A stretch of 47,489 bases of DNA, taken from positions 1-47,489 of the forward strand of contig SCRK01000215.1 in the NCBI GenBank assembly GCA_004298075.1, in the 5' to 3' direction. Position numbers and translations under genes: made by a program. Of the stretch, positions 33,393 to 41,179 are shown piece by piece; the stretch's first letter is position 1; each line of letters opens with the position of its first letter. The notes beneath the pieces are model-generated. The model saw only the letters and a list, made by a program, of their open reading frames with translations, was not told where the DNA came from and did no database searches. The stretch is from a bacterium (GTDB lineage: Bacteria > Omnitrophota > Gorgyraeia > Gygaellales > Profunditerraquicolaceae).

Positions 33393-34692
33393 CTATAGCT
33401 ACTTTTCCTTTTAATAAGGATTCAACATTCCCATGTTTAAGTGCGTTTTTAATAATACCTAACACCTCGGAAGCAACAGCGATACTATGATCAATATCTT
33501 TCGGGGTGTGGGAAAATGATATAAAATGTCCGTATCCTAAGAATACACCTCTGACAAGGCATTCTTGGCGAAATACCGTTTCTAGTAGTTCCTCCGATAC
33601 ACCGGCTGCTTCTTTAAATACCAAAAACGTCTTGTGCACCATCCCTTCACACATAACATCGATCCCGCTCTCTTTCGCAGCATCATTTAAACCCTGCTTA
33701 AGCTTTAAACCAAGCGATAATATATATTCATTAACTTTTCGCTTCTTAAGGATATCAATTGTCTTAATGGCTGCTGCTATCGATAAAAGCTCTCCGCCGT
33801 AGGTCGAAGATATAAAAACCTTCTCTTCAACTGCATTCATTATCTCTCGTTTACCGACAACTGCAGATATCGGATACCCATTTGCCATAGCTTTACCAAA
33901 AGCACTTAAATCAGGCGTAACCGAAAAATACTTCTGAGCACCTCCCAAATCTAAGCGGAAACCAGTAATTATCTCATCGAATATTAAAAGCGCGTTATTT
34001 TTCTTGGCAACCAAAGCCACTTCTTCAAGAAAATTCTCTTTAGGCAAATACATTCCCACCGGTTCCAAAATAACTGCGGCTACCTTCCCAGGATTAGTAT
34101 CAAAAATCTTAATTAATGATTCTATATCGTTATACTTAAATTCGAAAACAAGATTATTCAAGGCTTTCGGTACACCGGCATTCTTTATAGTCCTGGCTAT
34201 CGTCCAGTCATGCCAACCGTGATACCCACAGACCGCTACTATTTCCTTGCCTGTATAGGCACGCGCTATCCTAACCGCTGCAGACATCGCCTCAGAACCA
34301 CTCTTTAAAAACCTCACTCTTTCTGCAGAAGGGACAATATCACAAAGTAATTCCGCTAATTCCACTTCGGCATTATTTGAAAGACTATACAAAATGCCTT
34401 TAGACATTTGTTTCTTTACGGCTTTATCAACTTCGTCATAAGCATGGCCTAAAATTATTGGCCCTAGTGCTAAAGGATAGTCTATGTATCTATTGCCATC
34501 AGAATCCCAAAAATAAGCTCCCTTGGCTTTTTCCGCAAACACAGGACAAGTGCCGTAACCGATGCCTAATGGAGATTTAGATAATGTCAATACGCCATTA
34601 AGTAATAACTTATTTGCCTTTTCCCAAAGTTTATAAGACTTTTTGTATCTACCCGAATTATTCATAGAGACCGCCTCATTCATAAAACTCAC
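33370..34692 (-). CDS. Class III PLP aminotransferase/aminomutase (glutamate-1-semialdehyde aminomutase-like)
   Basis: A 440-aa fold-type I PLP enzyme. It has YFWDSDGNRYIDY, LKSGSEAMSAAVRIARA, YHGWHDW, ILEPVGMY, LLIFDEIITGFRLDLGG, and the PLP lysine in AFGKAMANGYPIS. The overall pattern matches glutamate-1-semialdehyde 2,1-aminomutase (HemL) more than ordinary transaminases. No haem genes are nearby. It overlaps the SpsF-like gene, so it most likely moves or installs an amino group on a glycan precursor. Similar HemL-like genes beside SpsF/NeuB genes occur in other glycosylation loci, as far as I recall, without proven function. Confidence 0.87.
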   Translation of the reverse strand: MSFMNEAVSMNNSGRYKKSYKLWEKANKLLLNGVLTLSKSPLGIGYGTCPVFAEKAKGAYFWDSDGNRYIDYPLALGPIILGHAYDEVDKAVKKQMSKGILYSLSNNAEVELAELLCDIVPSAERVRFLKSGSEAMSAAVRIARAYTGKEIVAVCGYHGWHDWTIARTIKNAGVPKALNNLVFEFKYNDIESLIKIFDTNPGKVAAVILEPVGMYLPKENFLEEVALVAKKNNALLIFDEIITGFRLDLGGAQKYFSVTPDLSAFGKAMANGYPISAVVGKREIMNAVEEKVFISSTYGGELLSIAAAIKTIDILKKRKVNEYILSLGLKLKQGLNDAAKESGIDVMCEGMVHKTFLVFKEAAGVSEELLETVFRQECLVRGVFLGYGHFISFSHTPKDIDHSIAVASEVLGIIKNALKHGNVESLLKGKVAIDVLPKRY

Positions 34693-35680
34693 TTTTTTTT
34701 GTAAGCCAGCTGGTCAAATCACCAATTGACACCCAAACAACACAATCTCTGCAAATCTTATGATTATCATATTCTTTTTCTATCTGATAGCGCCTCACAT
34801 CTTTTATGGCTTTTGAATTCCAGATCTCATGAAGCGTATTTTTCTTCGCATCGCCTACTTTTATCTCTGTGTTCCAATCTACAGAACACACAGTGGCTTC
34901 GCCGTTCCAGTTAATCACTAACGCATACCACATTATTACGCAGGGATACCTTGATTGAGAATTTTCATCAGTAACCTTAACGTTTTTTATAGCACCGCCC
35001 CAGCTATGTATTCCGGTAACTTGCACAAAATCCGCGATCCCTTCCCATCTAGCAAAAAACTCGGCGATTTCATCTTTAGAAACTTCGGCGAATTCCATAA
35101 TCTTAACCCTAATAAAAGGCTTATGTAATCCTCTTTTATCCCTTTTTTCTAAGAGAAGACGCACATTTCTCTCAACCTTGGATAAACAATTAACTCCCTT
35201 ATGTTTTTTAAAGGTAGTGGCCCTTGCCGCATCAATGCTGACAGTTATATCATCTATCCCAGAGTCAATAATTTCATCCATAAGCTTATCTGTCCACGAT
35301 AATGCGTTAGTATTGATATGAATCGTTTTGGCCACATTTTTCTTCTTGGCGTAACGAACCATCTCTAAAAAACGGGGATGCAGGAATGATTCACCGTCTT
35401 TATGAAAATTAAGCATGAGCAGCTTCTTATATTTTGACGCTTCATCAATGATCCGGGTGTAAAGCTTCCAATCCATTAACCCTACGCCTTTTGACGCCCT
35501 AGTCCGCGGGCAATAGACGCACTTTAAATTACAACGATTAGTTGGTTCGATATTTAGCACATTCGGAAAATCATTATTAATAACCCGTTTAATCGTGGAT
35601 GCCTTAAGACAGGTCAATGTGCCTTTTACATAATCGGCATTAAGCGCTTTGTGATATTTTTTTGTAGGCCCTCTTCCCAT
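34676..35680 (-). CDS. Radical SAM/SPASM domain protein
   Basis: A 334-aa protein. Radical SAM cysteines are C50, C54 and C57 (RCNLKCVYC). LNFHKDGESFLHP follows, in the place of the GGEP motif. The C-terminal region YPCVIMWYALVINW, then TVCSVDWN, IKVGDAKKN and KICRDCV, is SPASM-like. It is the third of the similar radical SAM proteins. It sits between the carbamoyltransferase gene and the class III PLP gene, overlapping the latter by 17 bp. The substrate is unknown. Sugar-nucleotide dehydration, epimerisation or deamination are chemistries known in this superfamily. Confidence 0.85.
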   Translation of the reverse strand: MGRGPTKKYHKALNADYVKGTLTCLKASTIKRVINNDFPNVLNIEPTNRCNLKCVYCPRTRASKGVGLMDWKLYTRIIDEASKYKKLLMLNFHKDGESFLHPRFLEMVRYAKKKNVAKTIHINTNALSWTDKLMDEIIDSGIDDITVSIDAARATTFKKHKGVNCLSKVERNVRLLLEKRDKRGLHKPFIRVKIMEFAEVSKDEIAEFFARWEGIADFVQVTGIHSWGGAIKNVKVTDENSQSRYPCVIMWYALVINWNGEATVCSVDWNTEIKVGDAKKNTLHEIWNSKAIKDVRRYQIEKEYDNHKICRDCVVWVSIGDLTSWLTKKSEFYE

Positions 35681-35691
35681 TTTATCTTCTA

Positions 35692-37389
35692 TTACCTTAC
35701 TTTTAAAATGCGGTAATTGCCTATGTAAAGTTCATGAATCCCTGTACCAAAAAAACTACGGATCGCATCCTTCGGAGTGCAAACTATAGGTTCGTCATTA
35801 TCATTAAATGACGTATTCAACACAACAGGAACATCAGTTATTTCCCGGAATTTATCTATAAGCGTCCAATAACGCTTATTAGTTTCCTTGATTACCGTCT
35901 GCACCCTGGCTGTTCCATCTTTATGCACTACCGCGGGTATGATTTTCCGCTTATCTCTATTCACTCTAAACACCTTTTGCATAAATGGGCTCGGAGAATC
36001 AATTTCAAAATAATCTTTCTGATATTCTTCTAACACCGAAGGAGCAAATGGACGATACCATTCACGATGTTTTATAAGCCTATTTATTTTATTTTTCATA
36101 TCAGGGTCGCGCGCATCTGCCAGTATCGAACGATTCCCTAGTGCGCGTTGCCCAAATTCCATCTTTCCTTGAAACCAACCGATAACTTTATTCTCTGATA
36201 TCGCCTTAGCTGCTTCTTTTTCAGGATTTTCTAATCGCTCATAAATAACAAGGGAGTCATCAAGCGCAGCTTTAATCTCTTTATCTGAAAAACCTGGCCC
36301 CCAATAATCATGTTCCATAACGAATTTCCTCTTTTTTCCTAAAACATGATTCCAGTAATAAAAAGCTGCTCCTAACGAACAACCTGCGTCATCAGCACTT
36401 GGCTGCACCCATACTTCAGAAAAGCCAGATTCTGCCGCTATACGGCCATTCATTTTGCTGTTCATTGCTACGCCGCCAGCTAAACAAAGGGTTTTGAGGC
36501 CGGTTTTCTTCTTAAGATATGCGCACATGTCCAAGACAACATCTTCTACGCATTTTTGAAAACTTGCTGCTATATTTATGTGGCGATCTATCAACTCGTC
36601 ACTAGCTTGGCGCTCAGGCCCAAACATCTTTATGAATTGGTCGGAATAACGCCGAGAGCTCCAGATATAATAAGTAAAGTAATCAAGATCAAAACGCAAT
36701 TCACCTTTATTTTTATCAAACCGCATAATTTTCTTAAACTTATCATAATATTCCGGTTTTCCATAAGCTGCCAACCCCATAACTTTCCATTCATCACTAT
36801 TTGCTCTATAGCCCAAATATTGCGTTATAGCTGCATAGACCTGGCCTAAAGAATGAGGAAATTCCGTCTTCCCTAAAGAACGAAGTTTATTGCCTTCTCC
36901 TATAAAAAATTGATGGGTAATATCGTCCCCATACGCATCTATTGTAAGGATGGCTGCTTTGTCATACGGAGAAACGAAAAATGCGCTGGCAGCATGAGTA
37001 TGATGGTGCGGGGCATAATGTAATTTTATCTTCCCGTCTGAGAAGCTTATTGTCTGATCGATAAAAGCTATCTTCTTGTTACGTTTATCCCCTTTTATAT
37101 GCCGCAAGAGATTATTTGGTATGTAATGCAAGAAATGCTTATGATACCGAATAGCCGCTGCAGAATCCTGCGGCTCAAGTTCATGGCCTGGATTCCAGGC
37201 AAACACAATATGGTTAACGTCTTTAATTTCTATACCCGCAGTTTTTAAGCAATATTCAACTGCCCTTGTAGGATAGGAATCTGAGAATTTAATTCTATCG
37301 AATCTTTCTTCCCTGGCAGCTGCTAAAAGTTTTCCGTCTTTGATTATCGACGCAGCAGAATTTGAATCATTGAGTCCTAGGATATACAT
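35692..37389 (-). CDS. Carbamoyltransferase (NodU/CmcH family)
   Basis: A 565-aa two-domain enzyme that transfers a carbamoyl group from carbamoyl phosphate to a hydroxyl, using ATP. The N-terminal YrdC-independent ASKHA-like domain has LNDSNSAAS, AREERFDRIK, HHHTHAASAF and ILTIDAYGDD, giving the metal-binding histidines. CLAGGVAMNSKMNG and PSADDAGCSLGAA follow. The C-terminal domain has WFQGKMEFGQRALGNRS and LNTSFNDNDEPIV. All blocks expected for an active enzyme are present. It overlaps the WbqC-like gene by 13 bp. The product is probably an O-carbamoylated sugar in the repeat unit. Confidence 0.93.
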   Translation of the reverse strand: MYILGLNDSNSAASIIKDGKLLAAAREERFDRIKFSDSYPTRAVEYCLKTAGIEIKDVNHIVFAWNPGHELEPQDSAAAIRYHKHFLHYIPNNLLRHIKGDKRNKKIAFIDQTISFSDGKIKLHYAPHHHTHAASAFFVSPYDKAAILTIDAYGDDITHQFFIGEGNKLRSLGKTEFPHSLGQVYAAITQYLGYRANSDEWKVMGLAAYGKPEYYDKFKKIMRFDKNKGELRFDLDYFTYYIWSSRRYSDQFIKMFGPERQASDELIDRHINIAASFQKCVEDVVLDMCAYLKKKTGLKTLCLAGGVAMNSKMNGRIAAESGFSEVWVQPSADDAGCSLGAAFYYWNHVLGKKRKFVMEHDYWGPGFSDKEIKAALDDSLVIYERLENPEKEAAKAISENKVIGWFQGKMEFGQRALGNRSILADARDPDMKNKINRLIKHREWYRPFAPSVLEEYQKDYFEIDSPSPFMQKVFRVNRDKRKIIPAVVHKDGTARVQTVIKETNKRYWTLIDKFREITDVPVVLNTSFNDNDEPIVCTPKDAIRSFFGTGIHELYIGNYRILKVR

Positions 37390-38105
37390 AAATTCTGACT
37401 CCCCTTTCTTTTGGAAGCACCCAATATTATATCTAAGCTATTTTCCCCCTGGTTAAAGAGGAGATCTAAAGTAGACATATTAGGAGCGAAACCTTCGTAT
37501 AACTGCTTATAAACAGGACATTTATAATCAAGCCACTCTATAGATATGCCGCGGCTTAAAAAATCTTCTTCTTTTAAATAGTCCCTTCCGGATGCGCCGC
37601 AAAGATAAACATTAGCTTTATTTATGCAGCATATCTCTAATATAAGATCAGACCCGCTATTTGTTCCTACTTCTAATTGCGAACAAAAAAGCATAGGCGT
37701 AAATATTCCCAGGTGTTTTCTAAAAAATTCTATGAAGCCCATATTCAAATCAATAAGCCGATCATACTCATTTTTATTAATTAAACCACTGAGCTCATCA
37801 TAATATTTATCGAAATAAGGTGCTTTGGCGTAAAAATGCAATATCTTCTTAGTCAAGTCATCTTTCCAATCCTGAGAATTATCTATTTTTACATCCATAA
37901 TTGCTTGTGTATATCTACCCTTGGTTAAAACCGGTATCCCTATATAAGATGTCTCACCCTTAGGCGAAACTATCAGATTTCTATTTTCGAAATATCTTTT
38001 TTTAAACTGAACTTGGTCAAATACCACATACAGATCAGCAATGGCCATCTTGTAAAAGAATCCTAACCATGGCATAAACTCAGGTTGATGTATAGCTATC
38101 TTCAT
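37377..38105 (-). CDS. WbqC-family protein
   Basis: A 242-aa protein of the WbqC-like family (PF08889). The N-terminal IAIHQPEFMPWLGFFYKM and DVQFKKRYFENRN-type stretch (here FDQVQFKKRYFENRN) are family hallmarks, as are the middle GIPVLTK and the C-terminal LCGASGRDYL. The family is found in O-antigen and capsule loci, and its biochemical role is not settled. Some members are suspected to take part in amino-sugar acylation or thioester transfer. Here it is flanked by a PIG-L deacetylase and a carbamoyltransferase, which fits a group modifying sugar substituents. Confidence 0.88.
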   Translation of the reverse strand: MKIAIHQPEFMPWLGFFYKMAIADLYVVFDQVQFKKRYFENRNLIVSPKGETSYIGIPVLTKGRYTQAIMDVKIDNSQDWKDDLTKKILHFYAKAPYFDKYYDELSGLINKNEYDRLIDLNMGFIEFFRKHLGIFTPMLFCSQLEVGTNSGSDLILEICCINKANVYLCGASGRDYLKEEDFLSRGISIEWLDYKCPVYKQLYEGFAPNMSTLDLLFNQGENSLDIILGASKRKGSQNLCIS

Positions 38106-38121
38106 TTATAGTATGGGTCAC

Positions 38122-38751
38122 CTATTTAATAAACGACTTTACCATGTGGAATGTTTCAGCGTATGGCACGTTAACTTTAGCACCTGCTGCGCTATTCTGT
38201 TTCTTGACGAAATCTAACCAGGAATAATTCACATTCTTCATCTCTGATTCAAAAAATTTCAGAAGCCTGATTTTATCATCGATGAAATCGGAAATATTTA
38301 CATAATAGTTATCGTCTTGAGTATTATCCATTATGTACCAGTTACTGCGATACATCAACACTTTATCGCATTTTCTGCAGGCTCTCATCGAAACATAGCC
38401 TACAGTAGCATGATCAGCATGGCTATCATTCAATTGATGCGTATAAACACAATCCGGCTTTATCTTATTTACTATTTCCTCAATCTCAAGAACAAGTTTT
38501 TCCGTAGGGATAAGGACTATTGGATCTTTATTACAACAAATTAATTCTGCCTTGAGATATTCAGCACTCCTTTTACCTTCCTGCTTAGCTTTATAAGCGC
38601 TTCTTATGCTTTTTTTTGTCTTACTTTTATATCCGGAATTTGTCACAACTATTATATATATCTTGTCTCCCTGCCTCTTGTGCCTGAGAAGCGTACCTCC
38701 GCATCCCAACTCTACATCATCAAAATGTGCCCCGATAGCTAATACTTTCAT
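38122..38751 (-). CDS. PIG-L/LmbE-family N-deacetylase
   Basis: A 209-aa metal-dependent deacetylase that typically removes N-acetyl groups from GlcNAc-type sugars. It has the zinc motif AHFDDVELGCGG at the N-terminus, and the third ligand region HQLNDSHADHATVG. The length is normal for the soluble bacterial form. A GGAGAAG ribosome site precedes the ATG at 38751. With the adjacent WbqC-like protein it suggests a step in which an acetyl group is replaced by another acyl group. The sugar is unknown. Confidence 0.9.
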   Translation of the reverse strand: MKVLAIGAHFDDVELGCGGTLLRHKRQGDKIYIIVVTNSGYKSKTKKSIRSAYKAKQEGKRSAEYLKAELICCNKDPIVLIPTEKLVLEIEEIVNKIKPDCVYTHQLNDSHADHATVGYVSMRACRKCDKVLMYRSNWYIMDNTQDDNYYVNISDFIDDKIRLLKFFESEMKNVNYSWLDFVKKQNSAAGAKVNVPYAETFHMVKSFIK

Positions 38752-38777
38752 AGGCTTCTCCCTTCTTTCTTCCAGAA

Positions 38778-39437
38778 TTAATTATGAAAAAGTTTTATCT
38801 GAGCAAAATCACTTATCTTTGGCCCACCATTCAAATTCTTTAGCTCTTTACTTTTAGCGTTAATAATGCTTATAAAATAAATTTTATTTTTTTTAGCAGC
38901 CTTATAGTCGCTCTTGGCATCCCCAAAAAAAATCGCCTCTTTCGCGTCTATTTTATACTTTTTCAGTAGCCCAGCCGTATTCTTAGTTTTATCCTTAGGT
39001 GATCCAAGAATTTCATTAAAGAGCCTATTTATTTTCTTCTGTTTCAGAATATACCTAATTTCCTTTTGCGGAGTTCCGGAGATTATAAAACAATTTTTAC
39101 TTTCACTATTTAATCGTTTTAAGAAAGCCTTTGCTCCTTTTATATATGGCGCAGCGATAACTTTCTTAACTACAAGCCTGGAAAAATATCTATCCAACAT
39201 ATTGATTATCTTAGAGTTAATTTCTCTACCCAAAAGGTTCTTATAATAGTATTTAAATTTCTCATAGCGGGAGACTCCGCCATTATTACGATGATAATCC
39301 ATTACTTTCTTAGAAATAGCTTTGCCGTATTTATTGAACAACTCACCGAAAGCCTCGGTCTTTATATCTAAGCTGTCGACAATAACCCCGTCAAAATCAA
39401 AAAAGAAAGAGCTGTATTTACTTAAATCGATCTTCAT
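38778..39437 (-). CDS. HAD-superfamily phosphatase/phosphoglucomutase-like
   Basis: A 219-aa HAD hydrolase with a cap domain. Motif I is FFFDFDGVIVDS, with nucleophile D14 and D16. Motif II is IISGTPQKE, the conserved Lys is in SPKDKTKNT, and the motif IV region is FFGDAKSDYKAA. It resembles phosphoglycolate phosphatase and beta-phosphoglucomutase types. It is strikingly rich in Lys, Ile and Asn codons compared with genes at the window ends. It may remove a phosphate from a sugar-phosphate intermediate made by this sub-cluster (dehydrogenase and cyclase genes just upstream). The substrate is unknown. Confidence 0.85.
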   Translation of the reverse strand: MKIDLSKYSSFFFDFDGVIVDSLDIKTEAFGELFNKYGKAISKKVMDYHRNNGGVSRYEKFKYYYKNLLGREINSKIINMLDRYFSRLVVKKVIAAPYIKGAKAFLKRLNSESKNCFIISGTPQKEIRYILKQKKINRLFNEILGSPKDKTKNTAGLLKKYKIDAKEAIFFGDAKSDYKAAKKNKIYFISIINAKSKELKNLNGGPKISDFAQIKLFHN

Positions 39438-39442
39438 ATCCC

Positions 39443-40087
39443 TTAATTGTAGATCCCTAAGACTGTGCAGGGAGAAGCGTCGGCTCCTGCCACAAGTATG
39501 GGCGCGGCTATGACTAAATCAGGTTTACGGCGCAAATCAGCCAAGCGCATATCTTCGATCAATAAAATATTCCTGCCTAAGAAGGCCTTATGAGCCTGCC
39601 TGCCCGCCTCTCTCTTGCTTAAACTTGAGATAGATATGCAATCTATCCCCACAGCCCTGAGAGAAGGGCATTTTTTCTTTAGCCATCCTGCAAGCAAAGG
39701 GGCAAGAGAAACAGAATTTTTCCAATAGATATTCTTATTTCTATGCATTTCAGAACCTGTCTTAATAAGAAGCAGCTCGCAATCATGGACATTTTTTAAA
39801 TCACCCGGCCCAATTACGCCATCGGGGCTAGCCCCTTTAATCCTTACCACCTCTACTTTATTAAAAATTAAATCCGAGGGAGAAATCCCGGAGATAGACT
39901 TACCATTATCTATGAAATGCGCTGGAGCATCCAGGTGGGTCCCGGTATGATTAGAAAATGACCAAAACATCGTATTGCAAGAATCACCTCTTTTAATCGA
40001 CTTCATCTTTCTCAAAATAATTGACTTTTCACCGCCATAAACAGGGGAACGTTTATTTATAATGTGAGAAAGAAATATTGCCTTCAT
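39443..40087 (-). CDS. Cyclase/kynurenine-formamidase family hydrolase
   Basis: A 214-aa metal-dependent hydrolase of the putative cyclase family (PF04199). The metal-binding signature NHTGTHLDAPAHF is intact (H-x-GTH-x-D-x-PxH), with the later LRAVGIDCISIS and LLIEDMRLADL segments expected for the family. Known members hydrolyse N-formylkynurenine or related amides and lactones. Its ATG overlaps the dehydrogenase stop by 4 bp. In a glycan locus it could remove an N-formyl group or open a lactone. No kynurenine genes are near, so a tryptophan pathway role is unlikely. Confidence 0.88.
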   Translation of the reverse strand: MKAIFLSHIINKRSPVYGGEKSIILRKMKSIKRGDSCNTMFWSFSNHTGTHLDAPAHFIDNGKSISGISPSDLIFNKVEVVRIKGASPDGVIGPGDLKNVHDCELLLIKTGSEMHRNKNIYWKNSVSLAPLLAGWLKKKCPSLRAVGIDCISISSLSKREAGRQAHKAFLGRNILLIEDMRLADLRRKPDLVIAAPILVAGADASPCTVLGIYN

Positions 40088-41016
40088 GGTTTTCCTGTTG
40101 CCGGACTTTTAAGGCCTTTTAGGCCTTTGATCAAATTATTAACCGACTCGATTTCCATCTCTATCCTTGCTTCTTTGGCATAAGAACCTATATGGGGAGT
40201 AAGCAGGCAATTTTCCAGATCCGACAGCTTACCGTTGTATGGTTCATTGTGAAATACATCTAACGCGGCTGAGGATACCTTGCCCGATTTTAACCCGTCA
40301 TATAAAGCCTCTTCATCAATCCCGGAACCTCTGGAGGTATTTATCAAAACTACCCCCTCCTTCATTTTGCTTATTTCGCTGCTTGAGATCAATGTTTCTT
40401 TACCTGAAAAATGGATTGAGATGATATCGGCATAGCTAAAGATATTATCCAAAGATACCTGTTTGGCAAAGCTGTCCTTGATCTTTCTTATGTCATAAAA
40501 TATTATGTTCACTCCGAATGCCTTGGCCAACGCAGAAACCCTTCTGCCTATTTTCCCAAAACCTATGATCCCCAAAACTTTGCCTTTAAATAATAAACCC
40601 ATTTCTTTTTTCCAGATTTTATTATGTATATTCCTGTCCCCTGAATAAATTTTCCTTAAGCAATTGATAATCAATCCTAAGGTGAGCTCGGCAACTGAAT
40701 CAACTAAAACATCGGGCGTATTAAATACCCTGATATGCAGCTTACTTGCTTCGGCCAGATCGATATTATCCATACCTACCCCAACACGCGATATTACTTT
40801 CAAAGATTTGGCCTGCTCCAGGGCTTCTTTGGTAATTGATTCTGTTCCGGCGACTAAACCGGCATATGAGCCTTCCTTCAGGAAGCTTGCGATTTCCTGC
40901 TCTGTAAGTTTCCTCTTTAAGGGATTAACCACGAAGTCAATGCCGTTCTTCTCCAGGATACTTAACGGCTCATTGCTGTGCTCGGCAAAGGTAGTTGTGG
41001 AAATAAATACTTTCAT
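40084..41016 (-). CDS. D-2-hydroxyacid dehydrogenase (phosphoglycerate-dehydrogenase-like)
   Basis: A 310-aa NAD-dependent dehydrogenase. The substrate domain has VISRVGVGMDNIDL. The cofactor domain has VLGIIGFGKIGRRVS with the Rossmann glycines, and the catalytic Arg in INTSRGSGID, Glu in DVFHNEP and His in LTPHIGSYA are all present. It lacks the ACT domain of biosynthetic SerA. It could oxidise or form a 2-hydroxy acid used as an acyl or sugar-acid component. Its ATG follows the stop of the 53-aa gene by one base (TAA-A-ATG), and its end overlaps the cyclase gene by 4 bp. Confidence 0.9.
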   Translation of the reverse strand: MKVFISTTTFAEHSNEPLSILEKNGIDFVVNPLKRKLTEQEIASFLKEGSYAGLVAGTESITKEALEQAKSLKVISRVGVGMDNIDLAEASKLHIRVFNTPDVLVDSVAELTLGLIINCLRKIYSGDRNIHNKIWKKEMGLLFKGKVLGIIGFGKIGRRVSALAKAFGVNIIFYDIRKIKDSFAKQVSLDNIFSYADIISIHFSGKETLISSSEISKMKEGVVLINTSRGSGIDEEALYDGLKSGKVSSAALDVFHNEPYNGKLSDLENCLLTPHIGSYAKEARIEMEIESVNNLIKGLKGLKSPATGKP

Positions 41017-41017
41017 T

Positions 41018-41179
41018 TTATGCTTTTAGAGATAAAGTTTTATGAAGAGACTCGGCATCAACTTTAAATTCCGACTGGTCAGCCTCCTTGAGCAAGACAT
41101 TGCACAAATTAGTGCAGGCAATGGGAGGAAAAGTATCCGTTTCAGAACGGATCGGTATATTACAAAGCAGAATCTTCAT
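41018..41179 (-). CDS. 53-aa protein, possibly a remnant of a B12-radical SAM N-terminus
   Basis: The minus strand from 41179 reads ATG and stays open for 53 codons to a TAA at 41018-41020. The start overlaps the TAA of the upstream epimerase gene (TAATG), and the stop lies one base before the ATG of the dehydrogenase gene. Both junctions are typical of real coupled genes. The protein begins MKILLCNIPIRSE and continues TFPPIACTNL, much like the opening of B12-binding radical SAM proteins. It ends where such a domain would only have begun. It has three cysteines (6, 22, 26). It may be a functional small protein or a degraded fragment kept for coupling. Confidence 0.65.
   Translation of the reverse strand: MKILLCNIPIRSETDTFPPIACTNLCNVLLKEADQSEFKVDAESLHKTLSLKA

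Noticed and set aside
39443..40087. Cyclase-family gene as kynurenine formamidase of tryptophan breakdown
   Set aside because: No kynurenine pathway genes are nearby. The fold is broad and the context points to glycan synthesis.
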